Below, in pieces: positions 7,165-10,803 of a stretch of DNA of 10,803 bases. The stretch's first letter is position 1; every line of letters begins with the position of its first letter. Below the pieces are notes generated by a model, which made no database searches, was not told the origin of the DNA, and saw only the letters and a list, made by a program, of their open reading frames with translations. The position numbers and the translations under genes were made by a program. The stretch spans positions 10,384 to 21,186 of the forward strand of contig SSNU01000188.1 in the NCBI GenBank assembly GCA_012064415.1, written 5' to 3'. The stretch comes from Gyrodactylus bullatarudis. Its lineage: Eukaryota; Platyhelminthes; Monogenea; Gyrodactylidea; Gyrodactylidae.

Positions 7165-7615
7165 TGGATACGTATGAAAAGACATCCAACACTAATTGTG
7201 GTTCAACATATGTAGGAAAGACAGTGAGACCTGTTAAAGCAAGTATCAAAGAGCATCTGCGAGTGGGTAACCATGGCTCAGCAGCTCAGGAGCACCTGCA
7301 TAATACAAATCAAACTGCTAATGTGAGCAATTTCAGTATTATATCTAGCTGATCCAAGTGTTTCTCGAGCAGTAAAAGAGCAAGTCTTGTGCAAGGCAGA
7401 ATCCCATTACATCAGAACACTGAAGCCCGACCTGTGTAAGAAAGAGGTTGTAACGCAATTGGGTATCGAGAGTAAAAAAACGGTTCTCACAGAGGAACAA
7501 AATTGCCAAGATTGCCGGACTACTCAATGATTGTCCTGTTGTCAGCTCAACCCAAAAAGCAGAAAGTCTAATTGGGTACCCATTGATAGATAGATATGTA
7601 AAGATGAAACAATGA
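7165..7615 (+). pseudogene. PLE GIY-YIG endonuclease fragment (family C)
   Basis: The plus-strand frame starts near the GIY-YIG core (NCGSTYVGKTVRPVKASIKEH) and stops at 7350-7352. Shifting frame near 7349 continues with CKAESHYIRTLKPDLCKKE, the equivalent of the CAESHFITKLKPNLC segment of the main PLE. A missing A near 7500 moves the frame again. The last part then resembles the IAKIGRILRQDV region of the family A protein and ends at 7613-7615 without the basic tract. There are thus at least two frameshifts. The first Cys of the C-x-C insertion is not visible, because the upstream DNA looks unrelated. Confidence 0.8.
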
Positions 7616-7730
7616 CCCTAGAGACAAGCTGTCATTCTCTTCCCTTCCCCTATTAAAACATTACAATTGATTAAACCAATCAGAGGATTTTATCAACATT
7701 TTATCTGTTAAATTTTACTATATATATCAA

Positions 7731-7765
7731 GCGGCGAAATATAAGCTTTATCACTAAATATTCAC
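7731..7765 (+). ncRNA. Hammerhead remnant lacking the CUGANGA box
   Basis: The 3' half is clear: GGC-GAAA (7736-7739), a palindromic helix III built on AAGCTT, and cleavage context ATC at 7750-7752, followed by ACTAAATATT as in the other PLE units. The 5' catalytic box expected around 7722-7730 is replaced by TATATATCAAG, so it cannot cleave itself. Confidence 0.6.
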
Positions 7766-7785
7766 CTAGTTTCTAAATCCTCACA

Positions 7786-7872
7786 ATGAGTCTTTTACTG
7801 AGCTCTGAAAATATTATTGAAGATGTACGGCGTTACTTCCCTCACCTCATAACACTAATCAATAACTATTAA
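7786..7872 (+). pseudogene. N-terminal fragment of the family C PLE ORF
   Basis: ATG at 7786 opens 28 codons beginning MSLLLSSENIIEDVRRYF, with a stop at 7870-7872. It aligns with the family A start (MSLESNNNILDEVRQYY): shared Met-Ser-Leu, then N-I-[IL]-[ED]-[DE]-V-R-[RQ]-Y-[FY]. This supports both as true N-termini of PLE proteins and fixes the start codon position downstream of the hammerhead. Confidence 0.6.
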
Positions 7873-7930
7873 CACTTGATAATCTCAAAAACTGTAAAAA
7901 ATTTATTTCTATATTTATAAATACTATATT

Positions 7931-8130
7931 TAATGAAATAAGAAGATGCCAGATTATTTCATAAATAAAGATCTCTATTTCGGGCATACTCATCAGTGTG
8001 ATACATGCCAAATAAATACTAGTTTAACAAATAATAAAGTAGAACTTATTGGTCGAGATTTACAATTTTTCAATTGGCTCCTACCTGTTACCAGGTAAGA
8101 ACAATTAAAGTTTGAAGATACATTGTTCTT
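7931..8130 (-). repeat. Left inverted terminal repeat of the family B PLE
   Basis: It is the reverse complement of 8460-8660. Read on the minus strand it carries TACCTGGTAACAGGTA, CCAAT boxes (AGCCAATTG and GACCAATAAG), a TATA-like AGTATTTATT, and a hammerhead-like core at 7996-7959. Confidence 0.8.
7959..8003 (-). ncRNA. Hammerhead-like core, left arm
   Basis: On the minus strand CTGATGAG (from 7996), then TATGCC, then CGAAA, followed by the palindromic helix III ATAGAGATCTTTAT. The residue at the cleavage position would be U, and helix I pairing is poor. The fold is plausible but activity is doubtful. Confidence 0.45.
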
Positions 8131-8131
8131 T

Positions 8132-8386
8132 ACATTTCCCCCCAAAACTTTGAAATACTTTACAAACCATCAGGAAAAAACGGTTACATCTTAAAAGCAG
8201 CTGAAGCACACCTTATCAATCACCAAAAACCAAATCTATGTGTCCAAAGAAATAATGTAAAACCAATGAGCTTACCTAAACCAAGGGAAAAATCTACCTG
8301 CATCCCAACCCCCTCCAAAGAAGAGAAGACGAGAAGAGGTAGACAAAAATTTACAAATAACACAATTCTTCACGGCAACTCAATAG
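8132..8386 (+). pseudogene. PLE GIY-YIG endonuclease, C-terminal fragment (family B, second copy)
   Basis: The plus-strand frame reads FPPKNFEILYKPSGKNGYIL, then AAEAHLINHQKPNLCVQRN, closely matching the fragment at 4558-4854. A frameshift near 8287-8292 separates this from the last part, which in the shifted frame has a basic KKRRREE tract and the tail LQITQFFTATQ before TAG at 8384-8386. The catalytic GIY-YIG core itself is absent. The adjoining 3' DNA (8387-8459) is AT-rich without features. Confidence 0.8.
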
Positions 8387-8459
8387 TTATCATAATTATC
8401 ATAATTTTATTAACACTTTTCTAAACTTTAAAAAAATTATTATTATCACCTGAAATGTT

Positions 8460-8660
8460 AAGAACAATGTATCTTCAAACTTCAACTGTTCTTACCTGGT
8501 AACAGGTAGGAGCCAATTGAAAAATTGTAAATCTCGACCAATAAGTTCTACTTTATTATTTGTTAAACCAGTATTTATATGTCATGTATCAAACTGATGA
8601 GTATGCCCGAAATAGAGATCTTTATTTCTGAAATAATCTGGCATCTTCTTATTTCATTAA
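8460..8660 (+). repeat. Right terminal repeat of the family B PLE
   Basis: It is the partner of 7931-8130. It contains TACCTGGTAACAGGTA (8493-8508), two CCAAT boxes, a TATA-like GTATTTATATG (about 8571-8581), and a hammerhead-like core at 8594-8626. No ATGAGT start follows within the repeat. Confidence 0.8.
8585..8632 (+). ncRNA. Hammerhead-like core, right arm
   Basis: CTGATGA (8594-8600) and GAAA (8609-8612) are intact. Helix III is ATAGAGATCTTTAT (8612-8625), a palindrome with one G-U pair. Helix II is minimal. U8626 would be the cleavage residue, a weaker choice than C. Helix I cannot be drawn convincingly. Confidence 0.5.
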
Positions 8661-8708
8661 ACATACCTATGACATCGGTAGCTCAGCTCAGCTATTATAT
8701 ATATTTCT

Positions 8709-8735
8709 TACCTGGCAATAGGTAGGAACCAATTG
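8709..8735 (+). repeat. Extra partial copy of the family B terminal repeat start
   Basis: This 27-bp stretch matches 8493-8519 at about 23 positions, including the inverted pair TACCTG/TAGGTA and AACCAATTG. It may be the start of a further tandem terminal repeat that has decayed; the DNA after it does not match. Confidence 0.5.
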
Positions 8736-8816
8736 TATTATTATTATGAAAGAGGGCTTTAGTTCTTAAAACTGTTAAAATACATTAATAAAAAAATCTG
8801 TGTTGTAACAAATTTA

Positions 8817-9106
8817 TCATGCATAATCAAGCTTACTTTTTTCTGAGGGGAGATTAACTGAATAATTATCTAATGCCAGAGAACAATCTGTGATAATATT
8901 TTTGCTTAAAATTCTAACAAATTTGACGAAAGGAATCTTATCCTTATCAAAAATATTGAAAAATCCATATTTTAAACAAAGTGATTCGCGTTTTTTCCCA
9001 TTTTCATAAAGAGATAAAATATATGAATTTTCAAGATAGTAATCAAGATAGATTTTTTCTACGCCTTCTTTATAATGAATTATTACGAATTTAGTGGCTT
9101 TTTTTC
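8817..9106 (-). CDS. Possible terminal exon of an unrecognised host gene
   Basis: A minus-strand open frame of about 96 codons follows a strong splice-acceptor-like TTTAACTTTTTTAG (9120-9107) and ends in TGA at 8819-8817. Translation in phase gives KKATKFVIIHYKEGVEKIYL, then SYILSLYENGKKRESLCLKY and KDKIPFVKFVRILSKNIITD. The composition is that of a soluble protein. I see no signal peptide, membrane segment or known motif. There is no Met near the start, which fits an internal or last exon rather than a whole gene. It is on the same strand as the candidate exon at 3189-3460 and shows faint similarity to it; they may be paralogous last exons. The function is unknown. Confidence 0.42.
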
Positions 9107-9259
9107 CTAAAAAAGTTAAAAATTATTTTTTGAACTAAATCAAAAAAACAGAAAAACAATTTTTTTTTAAATTAAAACTTATAAATTAAAGTTTGTTTTA
9201 GTAACTATCATTAGAATTATTAGTAAAGTGTAGTAATATGGCATTACAGTGTTCATTGA

Positions 9260-9475
9260 AACCTAACTTTATGGAGAATTTCTTCTCAAACCTATATGTT
9301 AGAATTGGACAAGCAACTGTTAATTCCATAAGAGAATCAAATAATGCTCACCCCACGGTAGCTGTTATAGACGCGTTTCAACTTAATTAGGGGTCATCAG
9401 TATACCATAAGCTGGATCTTAACCAAGGTCTTAAATTAGAACAGATTACTAACTTCTTCTAACTACTAAGAAGTT
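9260..9475 (-). mobile_element. tRNA-headed SINE with hammerhead, copy 2
   Basis: It shares the tail of copies 1 and 3 on the minus strand (ATTATTTGATTCTCTTATGG and the final TCCATAAAGTTAGG). The tRNA-like head is badly decayed (TTAGTAGTTAGAAG remains from the A box). It faces copy 3, so the two form an inverted pair about 230 bp apart. Confidence 0.65.
9356..9406 (-). ncRNA. Decayed hammerhead ribozyme in SINE copy 2
   Basis: CTGATGA (9400-9394) and GAAAC remain, but the helix II strands (CCCC and GTT) no longer pair. GGTA/TACC pairing is possible for helix I. It is probably inactive. Confidence 0.5.
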
Positions 9476-9704
9476 TTTTAAGTTTAGGTCTTTCTGTTGT
9501 CAAAAAATTTAATTTTAAGCTATTTAAAACTAAAATAATATAAGAGTGAGAAATAAGACTATACATACCATTCAAAGAAGATCGGACTAGCTCAATGTAC
9601 AAAAAAAAACTCAAGGAAAGGTTTGACGAAACATTCCCAATCAAAACTCTAAGAATATTTTAAAAAACTGCGAAAATCTTCTCAAACCAAATCAAAGATA
9701 AGCT

Positions 9705-9922
9705 AGACCCCACTTCTAATGATTAGAAGCGTTGTCTCACAACGTTGAAGACCCGAGTTAGAATCCTAGCTATGGTGTACTGACGAGTCCTATTAAGGAC
9801 GAAACATGTCTACATCTGTCACCTTGAGTTGAATATTATTTGGCTCTTTTATGGAATTAATACTCGTTTGTCAAATTTTAACATAAAGGTTTGAGAAGAA
9901 ATTCTCCATCAAATTAGATTTA
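9705..9922 (+). mobile_element. tRNA-headed SINE with hammerhead, copy 3
   Basis: The plus-strand copy shares CTCACAACGTTGAAGACCCG, a B-box-like GTTAGAATCCTAGC, the hammerhead and the tail ATTATTTGGCTCTTTTATGG with copy 1. The A box is diverged (CTAATGATTAGAAGC). It ends near CCATCAAATTAG, as copy 1 does. Confidence 0.72.
9774..9823 (+). ncRNA. Hammerhead ribozyme in SINE copy 3 (best SINE copy)
   Basis: CTGACGA (9780-9786), helix II GTCC/GGAC (9787-9790 with 9797-9800) around the loop TATTAA, and GAAA (9801-9804) are all canonical and close to the schistosome hammerhead. Helix III pairs ACA with TGT and, after one mismatch, two more pairs around CTAC. C9820 is the cleavage residue in a GTC context. 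Helix I is only GGT/ACC with three unpaired bases (GTA, 9777-9779) before the core, so activity is uncertain. Confidence 0.65.
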
Positions 9923-10269
9923 TAATAATAATTAATAATAACTTATTATAAGTCATCATCGAAAAAATTGTAGATAATTAAATTTACTATCTGTTGATAT
10001 ACATATTCATATTTTATACCCCTCATAAGCTTCAGAATTCGATTAGACTATTTTTCATACAAAGTGAAAACGAAAAATTAAAGAAAATTCCAAAAAATCT
10101 CTGATATTTAAAACAAAACTCTGACATCTTTCTGCCATCGATTTGTAACGACTTTCAATAACATCTTAACCTATCGATTTTCACTTTTCATTAATTTTTT
10201 CAACCAATTTGTGCATATCTAGAAATATTCTCCTAATCTCGTTTACTTTTCGCATCAAAATCCCCTAGA
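9923..10269. other. AT-rich region without a recognised gene
   Basis: I found no open frame, RNA gene or repeat match in this stretch. Confidence 0.5.
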
Positions 10270-10421
10270 GATTCCCAATGAGATCACGGCTGAGGAGTCC
10301 AATTCCCTGTTCAAAAGAGATGCAGACATCAGCCGGTTGTATCTACTGCCCAAAGTCCATAAGAAAACCCCGGAGCTATCCTACAGGCCCATACTTGATA
10401 TGTCTTCAAATGCCGTGAAGA
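10270..10421 (+). pseudogene. PLE reverse transcriptase fragment (RT fingers, family A-like)
   Basis: About 50 codons carry DADISRLYLLPKVHKKTP and SYRPILDMSSNAVK. These match the SEISRLYLLPKVHKESTD and TYRPILDMSA segment of the family A RT at about 5165-5250. The similarity stops at about 10421, where an antisense endonuclease tail of another family begins. No catalytic Asp motifs are included. Confidence 0.8.
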
Positions 10422-10533
10422 ATTGTGTTATTTGTCGATTTGTGTCTACCTCTTCTCGTCTTCTCTTCTTTGGAGGGGGTTGGGATGCTGGTAGATTTCT
10501 TTCTCTTGGTTTAGGTAGGCTCATTGGTTTCAC
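10422..10533 (-). pseudogene. PLE endonuclease C-terminal tail, antisense (family B, third copy)
   Basis: The minus strand reads KPMSLPKPRERNLPASQPPP, then KKRRREEVDTNRQITQF, matching the ends of the family B fragments at 4558-4854 and 8132-8386. Here the frame is unbroken. It is wedged between two RT fragments in the opposite orientation, and nothing of the stop or 3' end remains. Confidence 0.8.
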
Positions 10534-10803
10534 ATGACAACGAACAGACTAAGTGGAAGACCAAAAGTACACAAAGTAAACAGAGACGAAAATGACCCGG
10601 AAGTTCCATTAAGACCTATTCTAGATATGAGCCAAGCAGCAACCAACAAATTAGCAAAATGGCTTGTAGAGATTCTCCAACCAATGAAGAATGCAATATG
10701 CCGTCATTCTCTTTCAGACACATTTGAATTTGTGGAAAAAATCCAGGAAATCAACATTAGTGACCAAATTATGTTATCCTATGATGTCGAATCTTTATTC
10801 ACA
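10534..10803 (+). CDS. PLE reverse transcriptase, partial, runs off the right edge (family D)
   Basis: A frame of 90 codons is open from 10534 to the window end. It carries RPKVHKVNRDENDPEVPLRP, ILDMSQAATNKLAKWLVEIL, and ends in LSYDVESLFT, which is RT motif A with its catalytic Asp. The remaining motifs (B, C) and any endonuclease lie beyond the window. The sequence differs from families A and B at most positions (for example Asp-Pro-Glu-Val inserted before RPILDMS), so it is a separate PLE. The first codons are joined to an unrelated antisense fragment, so the true start is missing; the ATG at 10534-10536 is probably accidental. Whether the copy is intact further on cannot be told. Confidence 0.8.
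   Translation, partial: MTTNRLSGRPKVHKVNRDENDPEVPLRPILDMSQAATNKLAKWLVEILQPMKNAICRHSLSDTFEFVEKIQEINISDQIMLSYDVESLFT

Larger units (their letters stand above)
7660..7872 (+). mobile_element. PLE 3' terminal repeat: promoter, hammerhead remnant and ORF start (family C)
   Basis: It follows the family C endonuclease and repeats the plan of the other units: CCAAT box at 7676-7680, TATA-like CTATATATAT at about 7718-7727, hammerhead remnant, and ATGAGT at 7786. It is probably the 3' terminal repeat of the element whose endonuclease lies at 7165-7615. Confidence 0.65.
7931..8660 (+). mobile_element. PLE remnant with inverted terminal repeats around an endonuclease tail (family B)
   Basis: Two arms of about 200 bp (7931-8130 and 8460-8660) are reverse complements with only scattered differences and a few small gaps. 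Between them lies a plus-strand endonuclease tail (8132-8386) and about 70 bp of AT-rich 3' sequence. This is the same plan as the 4861-7129 element: an inverted terminal segment, a truncated body, and a direct terminal repeat. Each arm contains a promoter-like region and a hammerhead-like core. I saw no convincing target-site duplication. Confidence 0.7.

Noticed and set aside
7345..7527. 60-codon minus-strand open frame
   Set aside because: It is antisense to the family C endonuclease fragment (CKAESHYIRTLKPDLC on plus).
9459..9644. 61-codon minus-strand open frame
   Set aside because: It is a low-complexity, Leu/Ser-rich translation of AT-rich DNA that runs into the SINE head; no acceptor or motif supports it.
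1..10803. CRISPR arrays, bacterial operons, rRNA genes
   Set aside because: There are no regularly spaced short repeats, no ribosome-binding-site-led gene series and no rRNA-like sequence; the content is eukaryotic retroelements.

Overview
The window looks like intergenic or intronic DNA from a flatworm, most likely a blood fluke (schistosome-like trematode). The DNA is strongly AT-rich, it has no bacterial gene organisation, and it is packed with decayed retroelements of types known from schistosomes: Penelope-like elements (PLEs) coding for reverse transcriptase (RT) plus GIY-YIG endonuclease, a CsRn1-like Ty3/gypsy element, and tRNA-headed SINEs carrying hammerhead ribozymes (HHRs). The species assignment is inference from these families, not from a marker gene.

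Layout. 1-1386, minus strand: the 5' part of a CsRn1-like LTR retrotransposon (LTR, tRNA-Trp-like primer-binding site, broken gag, then an open Gag-finger/protease/RT frame running off the left edge). 1387-3112: AT-rich DNA holding a solo PLE 5' unit (promoter, hammerhead, start codon) at 2334-2640, bracketed by a 40-bp inverted repeat. 3189-3460, minus: a possible host terminal exon. 4318-4526, minus: SINE with a decayed hammerhead. 4558-4854, plus: endonuclease tail of one PLE. A second PLE (4861-7129) appears inserted just after its stop codon. That PLE has an inverted 5' segment, an RT and endonuclease reading frame broken by two frameshifts, and a 3' terminal repeat with a second hammerhead copy. 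7165-7872, plus: endonuclease of a third PLE followed by its promoter/hammerhead/ATG unit, whose hammerhead has lost its catalytic box. 7931-8660: another PLE remnant with the same inverted-end architecture. 8817-9106, minus: a second possible host exon. 9260-9475 (minus) and 9705-9922 (plus): two facing SINE copies, the latter with the best hammerhead core of the three. 10270-10803: a mosaic of two RT fragments from different PLEs with an antisense endonuclease tail between them; the last RT frame runs off the right edge.

How the parts relate. The PLE units repeat one plan: CCAAT-type boxes, a TATA-like stretch, a hammerhead with a short palindromic helix III, then about 30-60 nt later an ATGAGT start (protein Met-Ser). 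The RT and GIY-YIG endonuclease form one polyprotein ending in a basic nuclear-localisation-like tract and a short QI-x-x-F-[FL] tail resembling a PCNA-interacting (PIP) motif. No element in the window is intact: the main RT-endonuclease copy has two single-base frame breaks and lacks its N-terminal region. The most noteworthy signals are the three separate hammerhead lineages, the two inverted-end PLE insertions, and the conserved PIP-like tail.
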